Assembly (NCBI GenBank): GCA_031178105.1
Contig: JAPSJX010000009.1
Coordinates: forward strand, 1 to 43,039
DNA length: 43,039 bases
Reading direction: 5' to 3'
Source of the DNA: Agrococcus sp.
Lineage (GTDB): Bacteria; Actinomycetota; Actinomycetes; Actinomycetales; Microbacteriaceae
Within the stretch, counting starts at the first letter, position 1. Every line of letters begins with the position of its first letter. Shown in pieces: positions 17,267 through 26,794 of this stretch. The translations under genes and the position numbers were made by a program. A model generated the notes under the pieces. The model saw nothing but the letters and a program-made list of their open reading frames with translations, did not search any database and had not been told where the DNA came from.

Positions 17267-18856
17267 TCAGCCCTGGGCGCGGCGCGAGCCGCGGCGCGGC
17301 GCGGCGTCGCGCGAGGCGCCGCCGCTCTGCAGCGAGCCGCCGCCGGTCGACGACCATGCGACCGAGGAGCCACCGCGAGGCGCGCCGCCCTGGCCGCGAG
17401 CGCCGCCCTGGCGCGCGGGCTGGCCCGAGCGGGCGCCGCCCTGGCCGCCGCGGCCACCGGCGCTCACGCCGGCACCCGGCTGCTTGACGTCGGGACGACC
17501 CGAGCGGTCCTTGCGGGGGCGCTCGGCGCGAGCCGCGCCGCCGCCCGCACCGTGCGCGCCGGAGCCGGCGACGCCCGCGCGGGGCTCACGACGACCGCGA
17601 CCGCCGGAGCGCCCGCCGCCCTGCTGCTGCTGGATCTCGTTGCCCGAGCCCGGTCCGCCGGGGACCGGAGCCACGTGCGGCGCGTACGGTCCGACGAGCT
17701 CGTCGACCGCGTCCGACGACGCGATGACCATCTGCGGCTTCGCCGCGATGCCGGCCTTGCGCAGCAGCGACATCGTGTCGCCGCGCTGCGAGGGCATCAT
17801 CACCGTGACGACGTCGCCCGCCGAGCCGGCGCGAGCCGTGCGGCCCGAGCGGTGCAGGTAGGCCTTGTGCTCCATGGGCGGGTCGACGTGGACCACGAGC
17901 TCGACGTTGTCGACGTGCACGCCGCGGGCGGCGACATCCGTCGCCACCAGCACGCGCACGGTGCCGTCGGAGAACTGCGCGAGGTTGCGGTCGCGGGCGT
18001 TCTGCGACAGGTTGCCGTGCAGGTCGACGGAGGGGATGCCGGACGCGGTGAGGTGCTTCGCCAGCTTCTTCGCCTGGTGCTTGGTGCGGGTGAAGAGGAT
18101 GCGACGGCCCTGGCCGGACGCCAGGCGGCGCACGAGCAGGTTCTTGTCGTCGGCGCCGACCTCGAAGACGTGGTGCGTCATCGCGGCGACGGGCGAGTGC
18201 GCCTCGTCGACGGAGTGCATGACCTCGTTCGTGAGGAAGCGCTTGACGAGCTTGTCCACGCCGTTGTCGAGCGTGGCGGAGAACAGCAGGCGCTGACCGG
18301 AGCTCGGCGTCTTGTCGAGGATCTTCGTGACGACCGGCAGGAAGCCGAGGTCGGCCATGTGGTCGGCCTCGTCGATCACGGTCATCTCGATCGCCGAGAG
18401 GCTCGCGACGCCCTGGTTGATGAGGTCCTCGAGGCGGCCCGGGCACGCCACGACGATGTCGACGCCGGCGCGCAGCGCGGTCTCCTGCGGGCGCTGCGAG
18501 ACGCCGCCGAAGATCGTGGTGACGGTGAGGCCTGCGGCCTTGGCGAGCGGCGCGATCTCGGCGGCGATCTGCGTCGCGAGCTCGCGGGTCGGGGCGAGCA
18601 CGAGGCCGAGCGGAAGGCCCTTGCGGCGGCCGCCGCCGGCGAGCTCGCCGGAGAGGCGCGCGACCAGCGGGATCGAGAACGCGAGGGTCTTGCCCGAGCC
18701 CGTCTTGCCGCGGCCGAGCACGTCGCGACCGGCGAGCGTGTCGGGCAGGGTGTCGGCCTGGATCGGGAACGGGTTCGCGCGGTCCATGGCCTGGAGTGCG
18801 CTGACGAGCTTGGCGGGAACGCCGAGCTCGGCGAAGGTGATGGTGGTGTCAGTCAA
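17267..18856 (-). CDS. DEAD/DEAH box RNA helicase with Gly/Arg-rich C-terminal tail
   Basis: GRGKTGSGKTLAF, PTRELATQI, VIDEADHMADLGF, LFSATLD, RSGRTARAG; TTG start; tail rich in RGG/GG. Confidence 0.95.
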   Translation of the reverse strand: MTDTTITFAELGVPAKLVSALQAMDRANPFPIQADTLPDTLAGRDVLGRGKTGSGKTLAFSIPLVARLSGELAGGGRRKGLPLGLVLAPTRELATQIAAEIAPLAKAAGLTVTTIFGGVSQRPQETALRAGVDIVVACPGRLEDLINQGVASLSAIEMTVIDEADHMADLGFLPVVTKILDKTPSSGQRLLFSATLDNGVDKLVKRFLTNEVMHSVDEAHSPVAAMTHHVFEVGADDKNLLVRRLASGQGRRILFTRTKHQAKKLAKHLTASGIPSVDLHGNLSQNARDRNLAQFSDGTVRVLVATDVAARGVHVDNVELVVHVDPPMEHKAYLHRSGRTARAGSAGDVVTVMMPSQRGDTMSLLRKAGIAAKPQMVIASSDAVDELVGPYAPHVAPVPGGPGSGNEIQQQQGGGRSGGRGRREPRAGVAGSGAHGAGGGAARAERPRKDRSGRPDVKQPGAGVSAGGRGGQGGARSGQPARQGGARGQGGAPRGGSSVAWSSTGGGSLQSGGASRDAAPRRGSRRAQG

Positions 18857-19248
18857 AGCGTGCTCTTTCGTTGAGCGTGCGCGCGCATCCCGGCTCCCAG
18901 CACGGCGGACCGTGCGGGACGTGCAGTGGATGCGTCGACGCAGTTCGGCGAGCGCGACGGTGGTCGCGATCGTTCGCCGTGGAAGTTCGTCGACGCCCGG
19001 GCGAGCCGGGCGGAGAGAGGAGCGTTCTACGACGCTGGGAAGTGATTCCCCTGACGAGCCGGCTTCTGACGCCCTGCTCGCACAGTGCCCCCAGCCTAGC
19101 AGGGCAGTCAGACATCCCGCCAGGCCGGAGCGCGACGACGTGGCATGCGACGTGCCCCTGCCGCCGGAGCGCCCGACCGATCTGCGGTGCCGCGCGCACG
19201 CACGCTCGCCTGGGCGCCCCGCTCATCCGCGCTCGTTAGTGTCCCCTC

Positions 19249-20559
19249 ATGCCCAACCCCCTGAAGGACGACGGCCTCCTGATCATGACCCGCGGCTACG
19301 ACGCGGGCGCCGAGATCTGGAAGCGCGTGCGCCCGGGCGCCCGGGCGGCGCCGATGCGGGTGCTCGGCGAGGACGCGATCTTCGTCCGTGGCGCCGAGGG
19401 CGTGCGGCTCTTCTACGACGACGAGAGCGTGCGCCGGCATGGCGCGATGCCGTCGTTCATCCAGGAGACACTTTTCGGGCACGGCTCGGTGCACACCCTC
19501 GACGCCGCCGAGCACCGGCACCGCAAGGCGACGTTCCTCGGGCTCGCCTACGACGACGCGCAGGTGACGCGGCTCGAGCCGTTCCTGGAGCGCGAGTGGC
19601 AGCGCGAGCTCGACCACTGGCACGACGGCGGGGAGCGCACCGCCTACGACGCGGCGGTCGGCGCGATCGGCCGGGCGATGCAGGCCTGGGCGGGGCTGCC
19701 GGGCACGGCGGACGCGCGCACGCGATGGGCCCGTCGGCAGGCGCAGATCGTCGACGGCTTCGGCTCGCCGTACTCCCCCGAGTACCTGCTGACCATGCTC
19801 AATCGCGTCTGGTCGGATCGCCACGCTCGCGAGCTGATCGAGGCCGTCCGCATCGGCACGCTCGAGGCGACTGCCGGCACCGCGCTGCACGCCTGGGCCT
19901 GGCATCGCGACCGCGACGGCGAGCTGCTCGACGCGCGCCTCGCGGGCATCGAGCTGCAGAACTCCTTCCGACCGGCGATCGCGGTCGCGCGGTTCGTCGC
20001 GTTCGCGGCGAAGGCGCTCCACGAGCGACCCGAATGGCGCGCGCGCATCGCCGAGGAGGCCGCGGAGCGCGGCCGCCTCACCGACGGGCCGCTCGCGACC
20101 GCCTTCGCGCACGAGCTGCGACGCACCGTGCCGTTCGTGCCGATGCTGCCCGCCGAGGCGATCCGCGACATCGAGCTGGACGGACAGCGCGTCGACGCGG
20201 GCGGCAAGGTCTTCATCGACGTGCTCGGCACCGGTCTCGACGACGCGAGCTGGTCGACGCCCACGACGTTCGACCCGGAGCGCTTCGTCGGTGTCGACGA
20301 TGTCGAATCGATCGAGGCGTTCGTGCCGCAGGGCGGCGGCCGGCCGAACGACGGCCACCGCTGCCCGGGCGAGAAGGTCACGCTGTCGACGCTCACGAGC
20401 GCGATCGCCGCGCTCAGCGACCCGCGGGTGACCATCTCCGGTGAGGGGCTCGAGGTGCCCCGGCGCCGGATGCCCACGAAGCCGTCGTCCGGTGGCCGCG
20501 TGCGCGCCGCATCCGCCCACGACGGCGCTGCCGCCGAGCGGAAGTGCCCGTTCCACTGA
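19249..20559 (+). CDS. cytochrome P450, CYP152 (fatty-acid peroxygenase)-like
   Basis: Heme-binding region PQGGGRPNDGHRCPGEKVTL; I-helix region ELQNSFRPAIAVARFVAFAAKAL with Arg-Pro as in CYP152; N-terminal DDGLLIMTRGYDAGAEIWKR. Confidence 0.9.
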   Translation: MPNPLKDDGLLIMTRGYDAGAEIWKRVRPGARAAPMRVLGEDAIFVRGAEGVRLFYDDESVRRHGAMPSFIQETLFGHGSVHTLDAAEHRHRKATFLGLAYDDAQVTRLEPFLEREWQRELDHWHDGGERTAYDAAVGAIGRAMQAWAGLPGTADARTRWARRQAQIVDGFGSPYSPEYLLTMLNRVWSDRHARELIEAVRIGTLEATAGTALHAWAWHRDRDGELLDARLAGIELQNSFRPAIAVARFVAFAAKALHERPEWRARIAEEAAERGRLTDGPLATAFAHELRRTVPFVPMLPAEAIRDIELDGQRVDAGGKVFIDVLGTGLDDASWSTPTTFDPERFVGVDDVESIEAFVPQGGGRPNDGHRCPGEKVTLSTLTSAIAALSDPRVTISGEGLEVPRRRMPTKPSSGGRVRAASAHDGAAAERKCPFH

Positions 20560-20637
20560 ACCGGACCACGGAGCTCGGCGTCGACCGGGTCAGGGGCACA
20601 GGCGCCACGGGCGGCCCCTCGCCGGGGTGCTGCCCGC

Positions 20638-22116
20638 TCAGCGCACCTGCCGCCCGCGCCGGGCACGGAAGATCGCGCCCGACGTGACGTCGACCTCGAG
20701 CTCCTCGAGCGTGCGGCCGCGCGTCTCGGGCACCTGCGTGGCGATGAAGGCGAGGGCGGCGGCGCCCACGGCGGCGAACACGAAGAACGTGCCGGTGATG
20801 CCGGCCGCGTCGATGAGCGACGGGAACGCCAGCGCGAGCGCGCCGTTCGCGGTCCAGTGCGCGAACACGGCGATGCCGATGCCGAGCCCCCGCATGCGCA
20901 GCGGGAAGATCTCCGACAGGTAGACCCACGTCGCGACGTTGAGGAACGTCTGCATCGAGCCGACGAATGCGACGACGAGCGCCAGGATCACGAACGGGCG
21001 CCGCGGGTCGTCGGGCTGGAGCACGAGCGAGGCGACGCCGATGAGCACGTGGCAGACCGTCGTGAGCGCGAAGCCGGTGAGCAGCGTCCTGCGGCGGTCG
21101 AGGCGGTCCATCATCCACAGCGCGATCACGCCGCCGACGACGGCGATGATGCCCGGTGCCACGTTGGCGATGAGCGCGGCCGACTCCGAGAAGCCCGACT
21201 CCACGAGCACCGTCTGGCCGTAGTACATGATCGAGTTGATGCCGGTGAGCTGCTGGGCGACACCGACGCCGATCCCGACGAGCAGGATGCGCCGCAACCG
21301 CGGGCTGCCGGCCACCGCGAGCAGGCCCATCCTCGTGGTCGACTCGCGCGAGACGATGCGATCGACTGCCGCGAGCTCGGCGAGCGCCCGCTCGGGGGCG
21401 CGCACGCTCCGCAGCACCGCGAGAGCCCGCTCGTGCTCGCCGTGCTCGGCGAGCCACCGGGGCGACTCGGGCATGCGGAGCATCCCGACGAAGAGCGCGA
21501 GCGCGGGGAGTGCGCAGACCGCGAACATGATCCGCCAGACGCCGTCGATGTGTCCGAGCGCGCTGCCGATGATCGCGTTCACGGCGAACGCCGCGAGCTG
21601 CCCGGAGACGATCGCGAGCTCGTTGCGCCCCGAGATGGAGCCGCGGATCTCGAAGGGCGCCAGCTCGGCGAGGTAGACGGGCACGACGGTCGAGGCACCG
21701 CCCACCGCGAGGCCGAGCAGGATCCGACCCGCGACGAGCACCCCGAACCCCGGTGCGGCGACGAGCACGACGGTGCCGAGGATGAAGAGGACCGCGAGTG
21801 CGACGATCAGCCTGCGGCGGCCGAAGCGATCCGAGAGCCGGCCACCCACGAGCGCACCGACCGCCGCCGCGAACACGAGCGAGCTCGTGACGATCCCCTC
21901 CGTGAGGGGGTCGAGCCCGAGCTCGGCGCTCATCGGCCGCAGCGCACCGTTGATGACGCCGGTGTCGTAGCCGAACAGCAGCCCACCGAAGCAGGCGACG
22001 ATCGAGATGACTCCCAGGCGACGACCGTGCGGACCGGGCGTCAGCGGCGGCAGGCTCGGCTCGGTTCGGTGGGGACGCGATGCGACAGCCACGGGTGGTC
22101 CTCCGATTCCGTGCAC
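20638..22116 (-). CDS. MFS transporter, sugar porter family
   Basis: FGYDTGVINGAL, GRLSDRFGRRR, RNELAIVSGQLAAFAVNAIIG, PESPRWL, GINSIMYYGQTV, PETRGRTLEELE. Confidence 0.94.
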   Translation of the reverse strand: MHGIGGPPVAVASRPHRTEPSLPPLTPGPHGRRLGVISIVACFGGLLFGYDTGVINGALRPMSAELGLDPLTEGIVTSSLVFAAAVGALVGGRLSDRFGRRRLIVALAVLFILGTVVLVAAPGFGVLVAGRILLGLAVGGASTVVPVYLAELAPFEIRGSISGRNELAIVSGQLAAFAVNAIIGSALGHIDGVWRIMFAVCALPALALFVGMLRMPESPRWLAEHGEHERALAVLRSVRAPERALAELAAVDRIVSRESTTRMGLLAVAGSPRLRRILLVGIGVGVAQQLTGINSIMYYGQTVLVESGFSESAALIANVAPGIIAVVGGVIALWMMDRLDRRRTLLTGFALTTVCHVLIGVASLVLQPDDPRRPFVILALVVAFVGSMQTFLNVATWVYLSEIFPLRMRGLGIGIAVFAHWTANGALALAFPSLIDAAGITGTFFVFAAVGAAALAFIATQVPETRGRTLEELEVDVTSGAIFRARRGRQVR

Positions 22117-22285
22117 GATCGCACCGAACGATCATGCCCTGCGCGCCGCTCTCCGGCGGCGCCGGAGGCACTCGCGGCGACCTCGATCTGCCGCGACACC
22201 CCCCTCGACCAGCCCGCGTGCCAGGCGTATCGTGCGGCCATCGACGACCGATGCCCGCTCGTCGAACGTGCGAAGGAGCAAGGAG

Positions 22286-22783
22286 ATGACCGACACGATC
22301 TCGCGCGCGGTGGAGAGCTTCACCGCCGATCCGCAGTCGGGACGCGTCTCGCCGCAGGCGGTCGCGACCCTCGAGAACGGGCGGGCCCGGGTCAGATCCG
22401 GACCCTTCGACTGGGAGGCCGACCTGCCGACGGTCATCGGCGGCGGCAACCAGGCGCCCACCCCCATCGCGTACCTGCTCGGCTCGCTCGCGGCCTGCGC
22501 AGTCGTGCTGGTGGCCGACGCGCTCGGGCCGCAGCACGGCGTCGAGATCGACAGCATCACCGCGACCGCGAGCTGCTCCGCCGATCTGGCTGCGCTCGTC
22601 GGCGTGGAGGGCGCCGACGGGCGGCTCCAGGGCGTGCGGCTCGACGTCGTGATCGCCTCGTCCGCCGATGCGGACACCGTCGCGGCGCTGCAGCAGGAGT
22701 GGCGCCGCCGGTGCCCGGTCTACCTGGCGCTGCTCGAGCCGAACCAGCTCTCGGTCTCGTTCGGGGCCGCCGACCCGAGCTGA
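22286..22783 (+). CDS. OsmC family protein
   Basis: GGGNQAPTPIAYLLGSLAACAVVLVADALGPQHGVEIDSITATASCSADL...RRRCPVYLAL. Confidence 0.88.
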   Translation: MTDTISRAVESFTADPQSGRVSPQAVATLENGRARVRSGPFDWEADLPTVIGGGNQAPTPIAYLLGSLAACAVVLVADALGPQHGVEIDSITATASCSADLAALVGVEGADGRLQGVRLDVVIASSADADTVAALQQEWRRRCPVYLALLEPNQLSVSFGAADPS

Positions 22784-22806
22784 GCGCGCCGTCGACCCGA
22801 CGCCCG

Positions 22807-25062
22807 CTAGCGGTCGTCGAGCGCCTCGCCCTCGACGACGCCGTCGGCGTCGTCGAGGTCCGGATCGGCGTCGAACGACCACTGCGCGGGGCGCTCCGCC
22901 CCCTGCGCCCCGACCCACAGGCCCGAGCCGCCCGGCTGCACGTCGACGACGACGGTGTCGCCGTCGCGCACCTCGCCGGCGAGCAGGGCCCGCGCGAGGC
23001 GGTCGTCGATCTCGCGCTGCATGAGCCTGCGCAACGGCCTCGCGCCGTACATCGGGTCGTAGCCGCGCTCCCCCAGCCACTGCCGGGCGGCCTCCGTGAC
23101 CTCGACGACGAGCCGGCGCTCGCGCAGCCGTCGGTCGAGACCGAGCACCTGGATGCCGACGATCGAGCCGAGCTCCTCCATCGAGAGCGCGTCGAAGATC
23201 ACGATGTCGTCGAGGCGGTTCACGAACTCGGGCTTGAAGGCCGCGCGCACCGCGCCCATCACCTCGTCGCGCGCCGCTGCCGGCGCCACCGTCGGGTCGG
23301 TCAGGTAGGCGGAGCCGAGGTTGGAGGTGAGGATGAGGATGGTGTTGCGGAAGTCGACCGTGCGTCCCTGGCCGTCGGTGAGCCGGCCGTCGTCGAGCAC
23401 CTGCAGCAGCAGGTCGAAGACCTCGGGATGCGCCTTCTCGACCTCGTCCATGAGGATCACCGAGTAGGGGCGGCGGCGCACCGCCTCGGTGAGCTGGCCG
23501 CCCTGCTCGTAGCCGACGTAGCCGGGAGGGGCGCCCACGAGGCGGGCGACCGAGTGCTTCTCGCCGTACTCCGACATGTCGATGCGCACGAGCGCCTTCT
23601 CGTCGTCGAAGAGCAGCTCGGCGAGCGCCTTCGCGAGCTCGGTCTTGCCGACGCCGGTGGGTCCGAGGAAGAGGAACGAACCGGTCGGCTTGTCGGGATC
23701 CGAGACGCCCGCGCGGGTGCGGCGCACCGCATCCGCGACCGCCGAGACGGCCTCGCGCTGCCCGACCACCCGGTGCCCGAGCTCGTCCTCGAGCGCGAGC
23801 AGCTTCTCGGTCTCGCCCTGCAGGAGCCGCCCGACCGGGATGCCTGTCCACGCCGCGACGACGGCCGCGATGTCGTCCGCGGTCACCTGGTCGCCCACCA
23901 TCCGCTCGCCCGCCTCGGCGGCGGTGGCCTCGGCCTGCTTGAGCTGCGCCTCCACCTGCGGGATCTCGCCGTAGAGCAGCCGCGACGCGCGCTCGAGGTC
24001 GCCCTCGCGCTGCGCGCGCTCCGCGCGGATGCGCAGCTCGTCGAGCTGCCCGCGCAGGCCGCCGATGCGGTTGAGGCTCGCACGCTCGGTCTGCCAGCGG
24101 GCGTCGAGCTCCGACAGCTCGGCGCGGTGGGTCGCGAGGGTCTCCTCGAGCGCCGCGAGGCGCTCCTTCGAGGCGTCGTCGCGCTCGCGCTTGAGCGCGA
24201 GCCGCTCGATCTCCATGCGGTCGACCGTGCGGCGGGGCGTATACATCTCGGTGGGGGGCCGGTCGATCTCCATGCGCAGCCGGCTCGCCGCCTCGTCGAT
24301 GAGGTCGATCGCCTTGTCGGGCAGCTGCCGGGCGGTGATGTAGCGGTTCGAGAGGGATGCGGCGGCGACGAGCGCGCTGTCGGCGATCGTCACCTTGTGG
24401 TGCGCCTCGTACCGCTCCTTGAGGCCGCGGAGGATCGCGACGGTGTCCTCGACGCTCGGCTCACCCACGTAGACCTGCTGGAAGCGGCGCTCCATGGCCG
24501 CGTCCTTCTCGACGAACTCGCGGTACTCGTCGAGCGTCGTCGCGCCGATGAGCCGCAGCTCGCCGCGGGCGAGCATCGGCTTGAGCATGTTGCTCGCGCC
24601 CTGGCTGCCCTCGGCCGCGCCGGCGCCCATGATGATGTGGAGCTCGTCGATGAACGTGACGATGCGGCCCTCGGCCTTCGCGATCTCGGCGAGCACGTTC
24701 TTCATGCGCTCCTCGAAGTCGCCGCGGTACTTGCTGCCCGCGATCATCGCGTTGACGTCGAGCGAGACCAGCGACTTGCCCTTCAGGCTCTCGGGCACGT
24801 CGCCCGCCACGATGCGCTGCGCGAGGCCCTCGACGACGGCCGTCTTGCCGACGCCGGGCTCGCCGATGAGCACCGGGTTGTTCTTCGTACGGCGCGAGAG
24901 CACCTGGCTGATGCGGCGGATCTCGGCGTCGCGTCCGATCACGGGGTCGAGCCTGCCGGCGCGGGCGATCTCCGTCAGGTCGGTGCCGAACTGCTCGAGC
25001 GCCGACCGCTGGTCGTCCTGACCGGGCATCATGCCGCCCATCCGTGCCATGGAATCCCCCAT
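22807..25062 (-). CDS. clpB: ClpB-type AAA+ disaggregase lacking the Clp N domain
   Basis: Two AAA modules ([18 protein letters not shown]), ClpB-like middle domain ([42 protein letters not shown]...), but only about 40 residues precede [18 protein letters not shown]. Confidence 0.93.
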   Translation of the reverse strand: MGDSMARMGGMMPGQDDQRSALEQFGTDLTEIARAGRLDPVIGRDAEIRRISQVLSRRTKNNPVLIGEPGVGKTAVVEGLAQRIVAGDVPESLKGKSLVSLDVNAMIAGSKYRGDFEERMKNVLAEIAKAEGRIVTFIDELHIIMGAGAAEGSQGASNMLKPMLARGELRLIGATTLDEYREFVEKDAAMERRFQQVYVGEPSVEDTVAILRGLKERYEAHHKVTIADSALVAAASLSNRYITARQLPDKAIDLIDEAASRLRMEIDRPPTEMYTPRRTVDRMEIERLALKRERDDASKERLAALEETLATHRAELSELDARWQTERASLNRIGGLRGQLDELRIRAERAQREGDLERASRLLYGEIPQVEAQLKQAEATAAEAGERMVGDQVTADDIAAVVAAWTGIPVGRLLQGETEKLLALEDELGHRVVGQREAVSAVADAVRRTRAGVSDPDKPTGSFLFLGPTGVGKTELAKALAELLFDDEKALVRIDMSEYGEKHSVARLVGAPPGYVGYEQGGQLTEAVRRRPYSVILMDEVEKAHPEVFDLLLQVLDDGRLTDGQGRTVDFRNTILILTSNLGSAYLTDPTVAPAAARDEVMGAVRAAFKPEFVNRLDDIVIFDALSMEELGSIVGIQVLGLDRRLRERRLVVEVTEAARQWLGERGYDPMYGARPLRRLMQREIDDRLARALLAGEVRDGDTVVVDVQPGGSGLWVGAQGAERPAQWSFDADPDLDDADGVVEGEALDDR

Positions 25063-25071
25063 CCGATCAAA

Positions 25072-25092
25072 CTTGAGTGCTGATGGCTCAAG
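25072..25092. promoter_or_regulatory. HAIR element (HspR-associated inverted repeat) upstream of clpB
   Basis: CTTGAGT-GCTGATG-GCTCAAG; 13 of 14 arm positions match CTTGAGT-N7-ACTCAAG; 9 bp from the clpB start. Confidence 0.92.
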
Positions 25093-25116
25093 TTTACTCG
25101 CGATGCTGGACGTTGG

Positions 25117-25557
25117 CTAGATGTCGAGCGATGCCTGCCCGGTCGGTCGCCGCGCGAGCGCCATGAGCCACTCCGGATGCGCCGGGGCCACGAAGCCCAG
25201 GCGCTCGTAGACCGCGTGCGCGTCCTGGGTCGCGAGCATGACGCGGAGGAGGTCCATCGGCTCGAGCGTCTCGAGCACCGCCCGCACGAGCGCCGATCCC
25301 ACGCCGCGACCGCGCGCCTCGGGCGCGACGTAGACGTCGCAGAGCCACGCGAAGGTCGCGCGGTCGGTGATGACGCGCGCGTAGCCGACGAGCTCGCCGT
25401 CGTCGGTCAGCGCGCCGAAGCTCAGCGAGCCGCGCGCGGCTGCCTCGACCTTCTCCCGCGACCGGCCGAGCGCCCAGTAGGCGTCGGTCGAGAGCCAGCG
25501 GTGGACGACGTCGAGGTCGATGCGCGCGAGATCATCGGTGATGGAGATCGGGGACAT
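25117..25557 (-). CDS. GNAT family N-acetyltransferase
   Basis: WLCDVYVAPEARGRGVGSALVRAVLETLEP...LATQDAHAVYERLGFVAPAHPEWLM. Confidence 0.92.
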   Translation of the reverse strand: MSPISITDDLARIDLDVVHRWLSTDAYWALGRSREKVEAAARGSLSFGALTDDGELVGYARVITDRATFAWLCDVYVAPEARGRGVGSALVRAVLETLEPMDLLRVMLATQDAHAVYERLGFVAPAHPEWLMALARRPTGQASLDI

Positions 25558-25664
25558 GCGCGAAGGCTAACCGGACCGAGCGCGGCTCCAGAGGCGGCAG
25601 GACCGCCCGGCTACGCTCGCGGTGAGCGCGGCGCACGTCCAAGCCGCCCGAGTCAGGAGCGCGC

Positions 25665-26396
25665 ATGCCGACCAGCCCGACCGCGGCCTCCCCCATCCGC
25701 CGCGTCGTGCTCGTCGGGCGAGCGCTGACCGCGCTGGCGATCCTCGCGGCGGTGATCGGCCAGCTCATCACCTCCGTCGCGTTCTGGACCGCCCGCGGCG
25801 ATGCGTCGATCCCGCTCGACCTGCTGAACTTCTTCAGCTTCTTCACGATCGAGTCGAACATCCTCGCAATGATCGTGCTCGCGGTGCTCGTCGCCGCGCA
25901 GCTCGGACGGCCACGGATCGGTCGCCGGTTCGACGTGCTGCTGCTGTGCGTCTCGACGTACATGGTCGTGACGGGCATCGTCTACAACACGCTGCTGCGC
26001 GGCATCGAGCTGCCGCAGGGCGCGACGCTCGGCTGGTCGAACGAGGTGCTGCACCTCATCGCGCCGCTGTGGCTGCTCGTCGACTGGCTGCTCACCTCGG
26101 GCAAGCGTCAGGTGCGCTTCGCCGATCTGGCCATCGTCGCGATCTTCCCGGTCGTCTGGCTCGGCTACACGCTGCTGCGCGGTCCGGGCGCGCTCGACCA
26201 GGCCACCGGCCGTGACTGGTGGTACCCGTACCCGTTCCTCGATCCGGCCACCCACGCGAACGGCTACGCCGGCGTGGCGGTCATGGGGTTCATCATCGCG
26301 GCGACGGTGCTGCTCGCCGCGGCCGCCCTCGTGGCCGTCGCTCGCTGGCGCGCGCGGACCCCGGCGCCGCAGGCCGTGGAGGCCGGCCGCGCGTAG
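25665..26396 (+). CDS. Pr6Pr-like 6-TM membrane protein, copy 1
   Basis: RVVLVGRALTALAILAAVIGQLITSVAFWTARGDASIPLDLLNFFSFFTIESNILAM...WWYPYPFLDPATHANGYAGVAVM; multi-TM. Confidence 0.82.
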   Translation: MPTSPTAASPIRRVVLVGRALTALAILAAVIGQLITSVAFWTARGDASIPLDLLNFFSFFTIESNILAMIVLAVLVAAQLGRPRIGRRFDVLLLCVSTYMVVTGIVYNTLLRGIELPQGATLGWSNEVLHLIAPLWLLVDWLLTSGKRQVRFADLAIVAIFPVVWLGYTLLRGPGALDQATGRDWWYPYPFLDPATHANGYAGVAVMGFIIAATVLLAAAALVAVARWRARTPAPQAVEAGRA

Positions 26397-26424
26397 CCGC
26401 CGCCGACCGTGGTAGACACGGCGC

Positions 26425-26696
26425 GTGTCGGCTGGGACGTCGCTCGAGGACGGCAGGCGCAGCACGCGCGCCCGCCTCGCGGGCGTGAGCGCGCTCCTGG
26501 GCGCGCCGCTCGTGGCCGATGCGACGGCGCGCACCCTCGTGCTCTCGCTCAGCCGGCGCTCCCGCATGACGCGCACGACCCGACCGGGCGGTTCTCGAAG
26601 TCGTTCTACCCGAACCACCTGACGAAGCACGAGACGCTCGCCGTCGTCGAGCATCCCCCGGGGGACGGCGATCCGCTCCCGATCGGCAACCGGTAG
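26425..26696 (+). pseudogene. possible frameshifted gene remnant between the two Pr6Pr-like genes
   Basis: MSAGTSLEDGRRSTRARLAGVSALLGAPLVADATARTLVLSLS in frame 1 and HDPTGRFSKSFYPNHLTKHETLAVVEHPPGDGDPLPIGNR in frame 3 both look protein-like; no single frame spans both. Confidence 0.35.
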
Positions 26697-26794
26697 GGCC
26701 GGCTGCGCGAGCGCACCCCTGCGCCCGACTACGCTCACCATGGCTGGGCGGGAGCGACTGCTCGAGCTCCGAGCCGCGAGCGTCAGGAGCGCCG

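Noticed and set aside
20559-20637. GC-rich hairpin GGGCGGCCCC/GGGGTGCTGCCC between the P450 and MFS genes
   Set aside because: Imperfect stem; plausible terminator, but not strong enough to list as a feature.
20414-23851. 1145-aa minus-strand ORF and 1408-aa plus-strand ORF (20857..25083)
   Set aside because: Both are shadow frames of the MFS transporter, OsmC and clpB genes; low-complexity R/A/H/D composition, no motifs.
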